From Neobacillus terrae (GTDB lineage: Bacteria; Bacillota; Bacilli; Bacillales; Cytobacillaceae), in the NCBI RefSeq assembly GCF_011393025.1, contig NZ_JAAOEO010000003.1, forward strand, positions 62,001 to 126,000: 64,000 nt of DNA, in the 5' to 3' direction. Positions 1-8,885 of this stretch are shown here, piece after piece; within the stretch, counting starts at the first letter, position 1, and every line of letters begins with the position of its first letter. A model generated the notes under the pieces. That model was not told where the DNA came from, searched no databases, and worked only from the letters and a program-made list of their open reading frames with translations. The position numbers and the translations under genes were made by a program.

Positions 1-670
1 CTTCCCCATTATTAGTGAAAGCCTTTTGCAGTCGTGCTTGAACTTGTTTCTTTTCTCTCGGCGACAATCCTTTACGGATGAATTTCAAAACAACGGTCTG
101 CCATTGTTTACGAAGCATCGCAAACGGCAAAAAATCGTACTGTTTCCATTCCCCTTTCTTGGTTAAACCACCCATAGTCACCAGCATATGAACATGAGGA
201 TTAAAATTCACTCTTGAACCAAACGTATGGAGTCCGGCAATTATTCCCGGGGTCACCTTTGCTTTCTTTTGAAAGAAGTCTATTAATAATTTTGCAGCTG
301 CGTCCATTAAATCTTTTAACAAATGTCGATGTAATAGAAATACATCTCTTAACCCCTCATCGATCGTAAAGATTACATGACGGTGATTTACCTGTAGAAC
401 ATCCTCTGTTAATAAACGGCTCCATTCTTCACTTTCACCTACAGAGCACGTTGTACAAAAACGGCCTTTACACCGTTAAGGAACTTTCCGAACGTCATGG
501 CAGCCTTCACAAACAAAGAGCTTAAAACCTTTTTTGGGATTTCCGCAATCGCGAAATTTCTCTACTTCTTTTATGACGATAGGCCTGATTTTTCTTTTAT
601 ATTTATTTTTGAATTTCTCCCAATGTTGATTTTCATCAAAGAAAATGCGTTTTAAAATATTGTTTTCCAT
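1..670 (-). pseudogene. IS91-family (Y2/HUH) transposase, interrupted by a stop and cut by the window edge
   Basis: Reading the minus strand from an ATG at 668-670 gives an N-terminal zinc-binding region with Cys pairs (FVCEGCHDV, then KGRFCTTC). A single in-frame TAA at 476-478 falls between the two pairs. The frame then stays open to base 1 and contains HRHVIFTI and NPHVHMLVT, the His-x-His pattern of Y2/HUH transposases of the IS91 group. Because the same frame continues on both sides, this is a point nonsense mutation, not a frameshift. The C-terminus with the catalytic tyrosines lies outside the window. The element sits directly behind the degU terminator. Readthrough at the TAA cannot be excluded, but an inactivated insertion sequence is the simplest reading. 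Confidence 0.8.
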
Positions 671-737
671 ACAAAAAAAAAAACACAGTATCAAGGACTG
701 TGGTGGAAAAAAATTATATACTTTCTTATCTTTCAAA

Positions 738-766
738 AAACCCCTCCGCACTAAGCGAAGGGGATC
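738..766 (-). terminator. Terminator of degS-degU
   Basis: On the minus strand, directly after the degU stop, CCCCTTCGC pairs with GCGGAGGGG around the loop TTAGT (one G-U pair) and is followed by TTTTTTG. This is a standard rho-independent terminator. Confidence 0.85.
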
Positions 767-770
767 AAAA

Positions 771-1457
771 TTATCTAACTTCCACCCAGCCGTTTTTAAT
801 GGCAACTACCACAGCCTGGGTACGGTCGTTTACATTCATTTTTTGAAGGATATTGCTTACATGGTTTTTAACTGTTTTTTCACTAATATAAAGTGCTTCA
901 CCAATTCCGCGGTTGCTTTTTCCGTCGGCAAGCATTTGCAGCACTTCACATTCACGGCGCGTCAACAAGTGAAGCGGACGGCGAATTTCAATACCACGAA
1001 GCCCTGATGAAACTGCCTCTTCACCACTGGCAAGTAAGCGGCGATATTCATTAACTAAATTATGAGTGACACGCGGGTGGAGATAAGATCCTCCATCAGC
1101 AACTACCTTAACTGCCTCAATAAGCGCGTCAGCATCCATTTCTTTCAGAAGATAGCCTCTTGCACCAGTTTGTAATGCATGCATTACATAGTTTTCATCA
1201 TCATGAATGGAAAGAATAATTACTTTTGCATCTTGGTATTTTTCTGTAATCATTCCAGTTGCTTCTACACCATTGATTTGCGGCATATTGATGTCCATAA
1301 TGACGACATCCGGCTGGTGTTCCTCTATTAAATCAAGCGCCTGGCTTCCGTCGTCACCTTCTGCCACAACCTGAAATGATTTTTCAAATTCTAGTATCCT
1401 TTTTACACCTTCACGAAATAATTGATGGTCATCTATAATGACAATTTTTGTAGCCAA
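771..1457 (-). CDS. degU: Response regulator DegU
   Basis: A 228-residue NarL/LuxR-class response regulator. The receiver domain (about 1-120) has acidic residues D9-D10, the phospho-acceptor D55 in VVIMDINMP and the conserved Lys in YLLKEMDAD. The C-terminal LuxR helix-turn-helix contains [15 protein letters not shown] and [12 protein letters not shown]. Length and sequence match Bacillus DegU closely, which controls exoenzymes, competence, motility and matrix genes. The start is TTG with a GGGAGG site about nine bases upstream. It lies 24 bases behind degS on the same strand and ends at a clear terminator, so the two form an operon. DegU outputs in Bacillus include exopolysaccharide and poly-glutamate genes, which suits this neighbourhood. 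Confidence 0.95.
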   Translation of the reverse strand: MATKIVIIDDHQLFREGVKRILEFEKSFQVVAEGDDGSQALDLIEEHQPDVVIMDINMPQINGVEATGMITEKYQDAKVIILSIHDDENYVMHALQTGARGYLLKEMDADALIEAVKVVADGGSYLHPRVTHNLVNEYRRLLASGEEAVSSGLRGIEIRRPLHLLTRRECEVLQMLADGKSNRGIGEALYISEKTVKNHVSNILQKMNVNDRTQAVVVAIKNGWVEVR

Positions 1458-1481
1458 AACCCTTCGCCTCCCTGTATCCTT

Positions 1482-2633
1482 CTAATCTTTATCTAATATC
1501 GGTATCTGGATCATGACAAGTGTGCCTGCACCCTTTTTGGAATCAATTGTAATTTGACCTTCCAATAAGTCAACGCGTTCTTTCATTCCAATTAAGCCAA
1601 AGGAATCGCTTCTTCTTTCATTCTTATCAAAACCTTTACCGTCATCTTTTACAGTGACAGTAATGGCTTCTTTACATATTTCGAGTTTCACCTGAATTTC
1701 CTTAGCCTCTGCGTGCTTCAATGCGTTTTGCACTGATTCCTGAATAAGTCTGAAAAGAGCCACCTCATATTTAGAAGGAAGACGCCGCTCCTGGCCAAGA
1801 TTCTTAAAGGAAATCACTGTTTTCTTATGATATTCTTCGATCGTTTGTAAGTATTTTTTTAGTGTTGGGACAAGACCAAGATCATCCAAAGCCATCGGAC
1901 GAAGATCGTAAATAATTCTTCTGACCTCATATAAAGAAGATCTGACCATTTGTTTAAAGCTACGGATTTCGCCGAGAGCTTCTTCTGGCCCTCTCTCCCG
2001 GTAAACCCGCTCAATCAAATCTGAGCGCATCATAACATTTGCGAGCATTTGAGCAGGTCCATCATGAATCTCGCGCGACAGACGCTTTCTCTCTTCCTCC
2101 TGCGCTTCAATTATCTTTAGGCCAAAGTCCTGCTTCATTTTGGCATCCTCGATTATCTCGCCCATTTGTCGTAAATCACTCATTAAATAATTCATGACAA
2201 CTGATATTTGCGATACAAGATGTTCGGCTCTTTCAATCGTTTCATTAATACCCAGAAGTCTTCTTTCCAGATCATCCCGGCGGTCGCGCAGCTGTTTTTC
2301 GAGTTGACGATTCAGCGTCAAATCCATTTGCAACTTATGCGCCTTTTCATACGCGTCGCGAACTTCCGCTTCGGTGTAGTTTTTAAAATGCATGCTAACT
2401 TCCGAAAGACGCTTACGTGCAAAACGAGCCTGTGTGTCTAGATGGTCCCCCTCACTAATTGTCCTGGCGACCTGCAGCTTGACCTCTTTTAGCTCCTCTG
2501 AAATAGCTTCGAAATCCTGACGGCAATTCTCGCCAATCCTGAAAACTTCATCTTTACTGCTTCCAACTGTTTCGATCATTTTTTCTAAAATATGATCAAG
2601 AGCCTTTGTATCAAAATTCTTTAATGTCATCAT
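1482..2633 (-). CDS. degS: Sensor histidine kinase DegS
   Basis: A 383-residue cytoplasmic HisKA_3-type kinase without membrane segments. The N-terminal half (about 30-180) is a long coiled-coil sensor. The phosphorylation motif SREIHDGPAQML places the active His at about residue 190. The HATPase domain has the N box (QESVQNALKHA) and G boxes (DDGKGFD, FGLIGMKER, GAGT). It phosphorylates DegU, encoded next on the same strand. The ATG follows a GGAGG site. There are two adjacent ATG codons, and the second could equally be used. Length and motifs are those of Bacillus DegS (about 385 residues). Confidence 0.95.
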   Translation of the reverse strand: MMTLKNFDTKALDHILEKMIETVGSSKDEVFRIGENCRQDFEAISEELKEVKLQVARTISEGDHLDTQARFARKRLSEVSMHFKNYTEAEVRDAYEKAHKLQMDLTLNRQLEKQLRDRRDDLERRLLGINETIERAEHLVSQISVVMNYLMSDLRQMGEIIEDAKMKQDFGLKIIEAQEEERKRLSREIHDGPAQMLANVMMRSDLIERVYRERGPEEALGEIRSFKQMVRSSLYEVRRIIYDLRPMALDDLGLVPTLKKYLQTIEEYHKKTVISFKNLGQERRLPSKYEVALFRLIQESVQNALKHAEAKEIQVKLEICKEAITVTVKDDGKGFDKNERRSDSFGLIGMKERVDLLEGQITIDSKKGAGTLVMIQIPILDKD

Positions 2634-2765
2634 GAGTCCTCCAACGGAAAAACCACTGGCTTTAACATATTTTATCGTTAATTACGGCATGTTACTATTC
2701 ATATCCTGCCTAAAAACACCAAATTTCGAAAAAATCAATAAATAGTTGTATACTCATATTACTGT

Positions 2766-2774
2766 TTTATACCA
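2766..2774 (-). promoter_or_regulatory. Putative extended -10 promoter for degSU
   Basis: The minus strand reads TGGTATAAA, an extended -10 hexamer with TG, about 130 bases before degS. No good -35 hexamer is visible at 17 bases. The rest of 2634-2999 is AT-rich and must also hold the divergent yvyE promoter, which I could not place. Confidence 0.35.
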
Positions 2775-2999
2775 TTTAGCCTATATACACAATCGATAAA
2801 CATTTACCAATCGTGCTAAAAGGACCAGGAAAGATTTTCTAATATTATTTCAAAAAATAAACTTCACGTGAGAAATTATCCATTTTATTATACCATGTTG
2901 TATATACGTCAATATTAAAAGTTTTTTACATTCGCTAAAATTTTCACCTTTTCGACATTTTAAAATAAGTGGATTAGACATGAAGGGAGAGACAAACGG

Positions 3000-3638
3000 A
3001 TGCTAGCCTCTTACTATACTGTAAAAGAGTATGGAGAACATGAAATCATTATTGAAAAATCAAGATTCATTACACATGTTTCCAGGGCGGAAACAGAGGA
3101 ACAAGCCCAGGAATTTATACAGACAATAAAAAAGAAGCATTCGAATGCGAATCATAATTGCTCTGCTTATTTAATCGGTGAAACTGATAACATCCAAAAG
3201 GCCAATGATGACGGAGAACCAAGCGGAACTGCAGGTGTTCCAATCCTAGAGGTATTGAAAAAAAAGCATCTTAAGGATACAGTTGTGGTAGTAACGAGAT
3301 ACTTTGGCGGAATAAAACTCGGGGCTGGCGGGCTTATCCGTGCCTATGGTAAGTCAGCATCTGAAGGAATTAATGCAACCGGCGTTGTGGAACGCAGGTT
3401 AATGTGCGTCATGCATGTAAAAGCAGATTACACCTGGCTTGGTAAGTTGGAGAATGAATTGAGGAATTCAATCTATCCGCTTAAAGATATTGAGTACCTG
3501 GACACCGTCCAACTCAATGTCTTTGTGGAAGATGAACAAACTGGTTCTTTTTCCGATTGGATAACAGAAATGACTAATGGACAAGGAGTAATAGAATCAG
3601 GCGAAGTACTCTACCTTGAAAAAAACGTAACACTTTAA
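3000..3638 (+). CDS. yvyE: YigZ/IMPACT-family protein YvyE
   Basis: A 212-residue member of the UPF0029/IMPACT family. The diagnostic block runs SRFITHVSRAETEEQA, then DDGEPSGTAGVPILEVL and TRYFGGIKLGAGGLIRAYG, followed by a ferredoxin-like C-terminal domain. The molecular role of bacterial family members is poorly defined; IMPACT proteins are linked to translation control in eukaryotes. The ATG has a GGGAGAG site at the usual distance. It is divergent from degS and precedes tagO, as in Bacillus subtilis, where yvyE lies between degS and the teichoic acid genes. Its stop overlaps a strong hairpin shared with the convergent tagO gene. Confidence 0.9.
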   Translation: MLASYYTVKEYGEHEIIIEKSRFITHVSRAETEEQAQEFIQTIKKKHSNANHNCSAYLIGETDNIQKANDDGEPSGTAGVPILEVLKKKHLKDTVVVVTRYFGGIKLGAGGLIRAYGKSASEGINATGVVERRLMCVMHVKADYTWLGKLENELRNSIYPLKDIEYLDTVQLNVFVEDEQTGSFSDWITEMTNGQGVIESGEVLYLEKNVTL

Positions 3639-3658
3639 GCCCGGCAACTGCCGGGCTT
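3637..3658. terminator. Bidirectional terminator between yvyE and tagO
   Basis: AAGCCCGGCA and TGCCGGGCTT form a perfect 10-base inverted repeat. It overlaps the last bases of both convergent genes, so it can serve both. Confidence 0.8.
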
Positions 3659-4713
3659 TATCTATTTTTATCCAGCCTCAGGATACGGATTATTTTTAGT
3701 AATGGTTTATAGTCTTTACCAACAAGATCAATTTTTTCAGCAAAAAGTTCGATCAGCAAAACTAAAGTTCCAATTAATAAAAACGAACCCTTAAAATTAA
3801 GCTGTGATAATGCAACTGCTGATATAGAAAAAAGTGCAGAAAGCCCATAGATAATTAACACAGTCTGGCGATGGGAATAGCCCAGGCGCAATATGCAATG
3901 GTGTAAATGAGATTTATCAGGCGTTGTAAGTGGTTGACTGTTAATCAGCCTTCTCACAATTGCAAAAATCGTATCGGAAATCGGCACACCAAGAATAATT
4001 ACCGGCACTACAAAAGAAATAAAGGTAATATTTTTAAATCCGAGTAAGGATAACACAGATATTATATACCCTAAAAAAAGGGCCCCTGTATCACCCATAA
4101 AAATTCGGGCTGGGTGGAAATTAAAAACAAGAAATCCCAAGGTACTTGCTACTACGATTACACTTATAGTAAATACGAAGATGTTACCCTGCAAAAGTGC
4201 AATTCCTGCTATCGTTGACAAGGCAATAGAAGAAACACCTGCTGCCAGTCCATCCAACCCATCAATAAGGTTTATTGCATTTGTTATCCCTATAATCCAA
4301 ATGATTGTAAAAGGAATACTTAAAAAGCCAAATTCGAAATGTCCGCCAAATGGCAAATTAATAAATACAACATGCAGACCCCCGATTAGAACAACAATCA
4401 GACTTGCTACAAGCTGACCGAGCAGCTTTAACTTAGCCGAAATTTGAAAAACATCATCTAATACACCAGTAATAATAATAATACTACTTCCTGCTAAAAT
4501 AGGCATATAATACCAATTTTGTGGCTTTGTAAGCATTACTCCAACTACAAAGCTTACATATATCGCTAATCCCCCTAGCCTCGGCATCAGATGATGATGA
4601 ACTTTTCTCTGGTTTGGTTTATCAGTCGCACCAATTTTGAAAGCAAGTTTTTTGATCATTGGTGTAATAAAAATGGATAACAAGAAACACACTACCAAGG
4701 TAAGAATGATCAT
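3658..4713 (-). CDS. tagO: Undecaprenyl-phosphate GlcNAc-1-phosphate transferase (TagO), copy 1
   Basis: A 351-residue polytopic membrane protein of the MraY/WecA superfamily. It transfers GlcNAc-1-phosphate from UDP-GlcNAc to undecaprenyl phosphate, the first step of wall teichoic acid and related polymers. Visible family motifs are NQRKVHHHLMPRLGG, the catalytic LDDVF, NAINLIDGLDGLAAG, the metal-binding FMGDTGALFLG and the cytoplasmic HLHH loop. I start it at the ATG at 4711-4713, preceded by AAGGAGG at ideal spacing; an upstream in-frame extension lacks membrane character and a ribosome site. A very similar paralogue follows at 4937-6001 on the same strand, which is unusual because one tagO is the norm. 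Confidence 0.93.
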   Translation of the reverse strand: MIILTLVVCFLLSIFITPMIKKLAFKIGATDKPNQRKVHHHLMPRLGGLAIYVSFVVGVMLTKPQNWYYMPILAGSSIIIITGVLDDVFQISAKLKLLGQLVASLIVVLIGGLHVVFINLPFGGHFEFGFLSIPFTIIWIIGITNAINLIDGLDGLAAGVSSIALSTIAGIALLQGNIFVFTISVIVVASTLGFLVFNFHPARIFMGDTGALFLGYIISVLSLLGFKNITFISFVVPVIILGVPISDTIFAIVRRLINSQPLTTPDKSHLHHCILRLGYSHRQTVLIIYGLSALFSISAVALSQLNFKGSFLLIGTLVLLIELFAEKIDLVGKDYKPLLKIIRILRLDKNR

Positions 4714-4896
4714 ATTATTCCTCCTTCGCATTATTTTGTCCCATTTAGCTTTTACAGAAACCTTCAAAAAACAGGGAAAAAATAGAACAGTTTCCAAGTT
4801 CAATCGTTGTTTCATTTTGATTTTCATTCGCATAAAATAAATAGAAAAAACTAAGATAAAATTATAAAAATAAATTAAATCACTTTTTTACATAAT

Positions 4897-4927
4897 AAAA
4901 AGAACCCCAAAAATCCCCCGGGGTTCT
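4897..4927 (-). terminator. Terminator of tagO copy 2
   Basis: On the minus strand AGAACCCC and GGGGTTCT form a perfect stem followed by TTTTATT. It separates the two tagO genes into independent transcription units. Confidence 0.85.
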
Positions 4928-4936
4928 AGTAAACTA

Positions 4937-6001
4937 TTAATATCTGTCTTTTGCATTTGCAGGATTCAAGCCTTTTACAAAATTCAGCAATGGTCTATAA
5001 TTCTCTCCGACTAGCCCAATTTTTTCGACAAAAATTTCGATTAAAATAAGCAGAGCGACAATAACAATCAGGGAACCTGATACAGTAGCCTGAGAGAAGA
5101 TAAAGGCGGCAAGCCCAAACATCGCACTCATTGCGTAGATTAATAGCACTGTTTGTTTGTGTGAGAAACCTGCTTTCAAAAGGCAGTGGTGAAGATGTGA
5201 TTTATCAGGTGCTGAAAGTGGCTTCTTATTTACCAGGCGCCGAATAATCGCAAAGAACGTATCGGAAAGAGGTACACCTAATATGATAACAGGAACCAGC
5301 AAAGATATAAATGTTACATTTTTATAACCAAGAAGGGCTAGCACACTTATCATAAAACCAAGGAATAAAGCCCCTGTATCACCCATAAAAATTTTGGCTG
5401 GGTGGAAGTTGTAAAGCAAGAATCCCAACGTGCTAGCTGCAAGGATTAAAGCCATTGCCAAAACATACATATTTCCCATCATTAGCGCCATCCCAGCTAT
5501 AGTAAATAATGCAATTGTTGATACACCCGCTGCCAAGCCATCGAGTCCATCAATTAGGTTAATTGCATTGGTTACACCAACAATCCAAATCATAGTGATT
5601 GGGATGCTCATGATACCAAAATCAATACGGCCGCCAAATGGCAAATTAATAAATTCGATATTAATTTCTCCCATAAATACAACAATGAACGCGGCTGCTA
5701 TTTGCCCAGCCAGTTTAACCTTAGGTGATATTTCCTTTACGTCATCAATTATCCCAGTCAAAATAATTATTAGACTCCCTAAGACAATTGGCATGTGGTA
5801 TTCACTCAAAGGCTTTATCATAAAAATACCGATCAGAAAACTTATATATATAGCCAGGCCACCAAGTCTTGGCATTATTCTCTGATGTACTTTTCTTTTA
5901 TTCGGTTTGTCAGTGGCACCAATTTTGAAAGCAAGTTTTTTTACTAATGGTGTCAGGAGTATTGCGGCAAAGAAACAAGTGACAAGGGTAATATAGAACA
6001 T
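4937..6001 (-). CDS. tagO: Undecaprenyl-phosphate GlcNAc-1-phosphate transferase (TagO), copy 2
   Basis: A 354-residue paralogue of the neighbouring gene with the same motif set: NKRKVHQRIMPRLGG, IDDVK, NAINLIDGLDGLAAG, FMGDTGALFLG and SHLHHCLL. It should perform the same GlcNAc-1-phosphate transfer at the membrane. The chosen ATG (5999-6001) has GGAGG five bases upstream; an ATG four codons earlier contains that site within its own codons and is less likely. It has its own extended -10 promoter and its own terminator, so the two copies can be regulated separately. One copy may prime teichoic acid and the other a rhamnose- or FucNAc-containing polymer, but sequence alone does not assign them. 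Confidence 0.92.
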   Translation of the reverse strand: MFYITLVTCFFAAILLTPLVKKLAFKIGATDKPNKRKVHQRIMPRLGGLAIYISFLIGIFMIKPLSEYHMPIVLGSLIIILTGIIDDVKEISPKVKLAGQIAAAFIVVFMGEINIEFINLPFGGRIDFGIMSIPITMIWIVGVTNAINLIDGLDGLAAGVSTIALFTIAGMALMMGNMYVLAMALILAASTLGFLLYNFHPAKIFMGDTGALFLGFMISVLALLGYKNVTFISLLVPVIILGVPLSDTFFAIIRRLVNKKPLSAPDKSHLHHCLLKAGFSHKQTVLLIYAMSAMFGLAAFIFSQATVSGSLIVIVALLILIEIFVEKIGLVGENYRPLLNFVKGLNPANAKDRY

Positions 6002-6108
6002 AGACGCCTCCATGATTATGTTTCCTGTCTGTTAACTCTCAGGATTTATATATTTTTGAAACATAAGATTAACATAGATTCATATGACAATAAACTACAT
6101 CTTTATGG

Positions 6109-6117
6109 ATTATAGCA
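6109..6117 (-). promoter_or_regulatory. Extended -10 promoter for tagO copy 2
   Basis: The minus strand reads TGCTATAAT about 110 bases before the gene, a consensus -10 with the TGn extension. The rest of 6014-6377 shows no gene. Confidence 0.5.
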
Positions 6118-6377
6118 TACTATCTTATAGAATAAAACACTAAGAAAACATATTTGATGTCTCTAATGTGTCTGCCTTTGCAGTATAAATGATGAATCTT
6201 AACTTTCTATTAATTTGACGAAAAACCTCAATAAATGTTTCGCTTTCTTCTCAATTTTTATGGTGGTACTGACTTTATACCCGGTAGAAATCAATTTATA
6301 CATAAGAATACAAACTTAACGATTTAGGTAGAATTTACCAACATTGGTTTAAGGAACCTCATAAACATGTGTCAAAA

Positions 6378-6412
6378 TAAAAAGCCATCGAGATGTATTC
6401 TCGACAGCTTTT
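6378..6412 (-). terminator. Terminator of the rmlACBD operon
   Basis: On the minus strand AAAGCTGTCGAGA pairs with TCTCGATGGCTTT (G-U pairs allowed) around ATACA or similar, ending in a T run. It starts six bases after the rmlD stop. Confidence 0.85.
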
Positions 6413-6417
6413 CTTAA

Positions 6418-7263
6418 TTAGCGTTTTGACTCTTCCAGATACGCAGCAAGTGCCTCTTTCCAGTCACGCAGAGGCGTAAAGCCTTGCTCTGTAATTTTCT
6501 TCTTACTAAGGACTGAATACTTAGGTCTTGCAGCGGGTCTTGGGAATTTGTCGGATGTTAAAGGATTCACTTTAACATCCAAACCTGCCTGTTTAAAAAT
6601 TTCAACAGCAAACTCATACCATGAACAAATTCCTTCGTTAGAAGCATGATAAACTCCATAATTCTCGGATTCAATTAATTCAACAATAAATGCCGCAAGG
6701 TCTACCGTATAGGTAGGAGAGCCAACCTGATCATGGACAACCCCTACCTCGCCACGTTCTTCTCCAAGGCGAAGCATTGTTTTAACGAAGTTATTTCCAT
6801 AAATGCCATATACCCAGGCAGTACGGACGATAAAGAACTCATCAAGATTCTTTTTAAGCAGTTCCTCGCCAGCCAATTTTGTGCGGCCATAGGCTCCTAG
6901 AGGGCTTGTTGGATGATCCACTTCATACGGCTCTTTCGCATTGCCGTCAAACACATAATCCGTACTTACGTATAAAAGCTTGGCACCTACTTTTTTGGCT
7001 GCTTTAGCTAAGTATTCCGTTCCAAGTGCATTTACCTTATAAGCATTGTCCTCGTCTTCCTCAGCCTTGTCGACATTAGTATAAGCTGCACAATGAAGGA
7101 TGGCATCAGGACGAACATCTTCAATAAAAGCAATAGCTGCTTCTTCATTTGTAATATCGAGCTGTTCACGCCCCGCTCCAATTCCTTCATGACCTTTTCT
7201 TTCAAGTTCCTTAAGTACATCCTGGCCCAATTGTCCGGCAGCACCTGTTACGACAACCTTCAT
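6418..7263 (-). CDS. rmlD: dTDP-4-dehydrorhamnose reductase
   Basis: A 281-residue short-chain dehydrogenase that reduces dTDP-4-keto-L-rhamnose to dTDP-L-rhamnose. The Rossmann motif GAAGQLG is at residues 7-13, with HCAAYTNVDKAE, the STDYVFDG strand and the catalytic YGRTK. Length is typical of RmlD. Its ATG overlaps the rmlB stop by one base (TAATG), indicating translational coupling. It is the last gene of the operon rmlA-rmlC-rmlB-rmlD. The downstream glycosyltransferases of the rhamnosyltransferase type are the likely consumers. Confidence 0.95.
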   Translation of the reverse strand: MKVVVTGAAGQLGQDVLKELERKGHEGIGAGREQLDITNEEAAIAFIEDVRPDAILHCAAYTNVDKAEEDEDNAYKVNALGTEYLAKAAKKVGAKLLYVSTDYVFDGNAKEPYEVDHPTSPLGAYGRTKLAGEELLKKNLDEFFIVRTAWVYGIYGNNFVKTMLRLGEERGEVGVVHDQVGSPTYTVDLAAFIVELIESENYGVYHASNEGICSWYEFAVEIFKQAGLDVKVNPLTSDKFPRPAARPKYSVLSKKKITEQGFTPLRDWKEALAAYLEESKR

Positions 7264-8294
7264 TATTCTACCTCTTTCAGTCTGGAACCGTACTGTTTCT
7301 TGAAGTAATCCTGATAATCACCGGAAATAATATTTTTCCACCAATCCTGATTTTCCAAGTACCAATTGATTGTCTGTTCGATACCCGTTTCAAAATTGTA
7401 TTTAGGTTTCCAACCAAGCTCTTCACGAAGCTTCGTTGCATCAATAGCATAACGGCGGTCATGGCCTGGACGGTCTGTTACGTATTTAATAAGAGATTCC
7501 GGCTTACCAAGTTGTTTAAGGATTGTTTTAACTATATCAATGTTAGTACGCTCATTGTTTCCGCCAACGTTGTAAACTTCACCATCACGGCCTTTGTGTA
7601 AAACAAGGTCAATTGCCTGGCAATGGTCTTCAACATGGAGCCAGTCACGAACGTTTAAGCCATCGCCATACACTGGGAGCTCTTTATCATTCAAAGCGTT
7701 AATGATCATTAACGGAATCAACTTCTCTGGGAAATGATAAGGGCCATAATTATTTGAACAGCGAGTAATATTAACCGGCAGTCCAAAAGTTTCATTATAA
7801 GCACGGACAAGAAGGTCTCCACCTGCTTTACTTGCACTGTACGGGCTGTTTGGAGCCAGTGGTGTTTCTTCAGTAAAATAACCAGTTTCCCCCAGTGTTC
7901 CATAAACTTCGTCAGTTGAAACCTGAAGGTATTTTTTAACGTTAATGTTTTTTGCTGCGTCTAGAAGTACCTGGGTTCCAAGAACATTGGTACGGACGAA
8001 AACATCCGGATTTGTAATGCTTCTGTCAACATGGGACTCGGCAGCGAAGTTGATGACATAATCAAATTTTTCAGTTTCAAATAAATTGCTAATGAAATCG
8101 CGATCAGCAAGATCGCCTTTCACAAAACGGTAATTAGGCTGGTCCTCGATGTCCTTTAAGTTCTCAAGGTTACCGGCGTAGGTCAGCAAATCAAGATTGA
8201 CTACTTCATATTGCGAATACTTATTAACCATATAGCGAACGAAGTTGCTTCCGATAAAACCTGCTCCGCCCGTTACTAATAATTTTGTGTCCAT
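7263..8294 (-). CDS. rmlB: dTDP-glucose 4,6-dehydratase
   Basis: A 343-residue extended SDR enzyme that converts dTDP-glucose to dTDP-4-keto-6-deoxyglucose. It has TGGAGFIGSNFVRY at the N-terminus, ESHVDRSI, the STDEVYG strand and the YSASKAG catalytic motif. The ATG follows AGGAGG. Its product feeds RmlC/RmlD here and is also the expected substrate of the FdtA-like isomerase at 29659-30069, so this enzyme is a branch point for two deoxysugars encoded in the window. Confidence 0.96.
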   Translation of the reverse strand: MDTKLLVTGGAGFIGSNFVRYMVNKYSQYEVVNLDLLTYAGNLENLKDIEDQPNYRFVKGDLADRDFISNLFETEKFDYVINFAAESHVDRSITNPDVFVRTNVLGTQVLLDAAKNINVKKYLQVSTDEVYGTLGETGYFTEETPLAPNSPYSASKAGGDLLVRAYNETFGLPVNITRCSNNYGPYHFPEKLIPLMIINALNDKELPVYGDGLNVRDWLHVEDHCQAIDLVLHKGRDGEVYNVGGNNERTNIDIVKTILKQLGKPESLIKYVTDRPGHDRRYAIDATKLREELGWKPKYNFETGIEQTINWYLENQDWWKNIISGDYQDYFKKQYGSRLKEVE

Positions 8295-8303
8295 AATTTC
8301 CTC

Positions 8304-8864
8304 CTATTTTTCAAAAACAAAATTTAGGTGAGTTGCTTCGGTAAGAGTTGGATTCTTTGTATCCTTTTCAGAAAGAACTGGGCTATCGGTTGGCCATTCT
8401 ATGCCCAGGTCTGGGTCATTCCAAAGAATACCTCCATCGTGTTCTGGAGAATAATATTCATCAACTTTATAAGCAACAGTGCTGTCAGGCACTAATGTAC
8501 AAAAACCGTGTGCAAAACCCTTTGGAACTAAAAGCTGGCGCTTGTTATACTCACTCAAAATAACGCCAACCCACTGTCCGTATGTAGGTGAACCTTGGCG
8601 GATATCAACCGCTACGTCATAAATAGCTCCTGTTATACAGCGGACAAGTTTAGTCTGAGCTTTAGGATTTAGTTGAAAATGGAGCCCACGCAAGGTTCCT
8701 ACAGCTGCAGACAAGGACTGATTATCCTGTACAAAATCATATTTAAGACCCAGTGAATCAAATAATTCCTTATTATAGCTTTCCATAAAATAGCCGCGAT
8801 GGTCCCCAAAGGACTTAGGCTCTAGAATTTTTACTCCCGGCAGCTTAGTATCCGTTACTTTCAT
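8304..8864 (-). CDS. rmlC: dTDP-4-dehydrorhamnose 3,5-epimerase
   Basis: A 186-residue cupin-fold epimerase acting between RmlB and RmlD. Family signatures are SFGDHRGYFMESYN, QDNQSLS, GTLRGLHFQ with the active His, and KGFAHGF. The ATG follows GAGG at eight bases. It lies between rmlA and rmlB in a tight operon. Confidence 0.95.
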   Translation of the reverse strand: MKVTDTKLPGVKILEPKSFGDHRGYFMESYNKELFDSLGLKYDFVQDNQSLSAAVGTLRGLHFQLNPKAQTKLVRCITGAIYDVAVDIRQGSPTYGQWVGVILSEYNKRQLLVPKGFAHGFCTLVPDSTVAYKVDEYYSPEHDGGILWNDPDLGIEWPTDSPVLSEKDTKNPTLTEATHLNFVFEK

Positions 8865-8885
8865 GCTTCTAACCTCACTTAAAGA

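Noticed and set aside
645..1007. Plus-strand frame of 120 codons opposite degU and the IS91 start
   Set aside because: It is antisense to degU, has no ribosome site and no recognisable protein character.
5430..5885. Plus-strand frame of 151 codons opposite tagO copy 2
   Set aside because: It mirrors a membrane protein gene; its Ile/Pro-rich composition is the usual antisense shadow.
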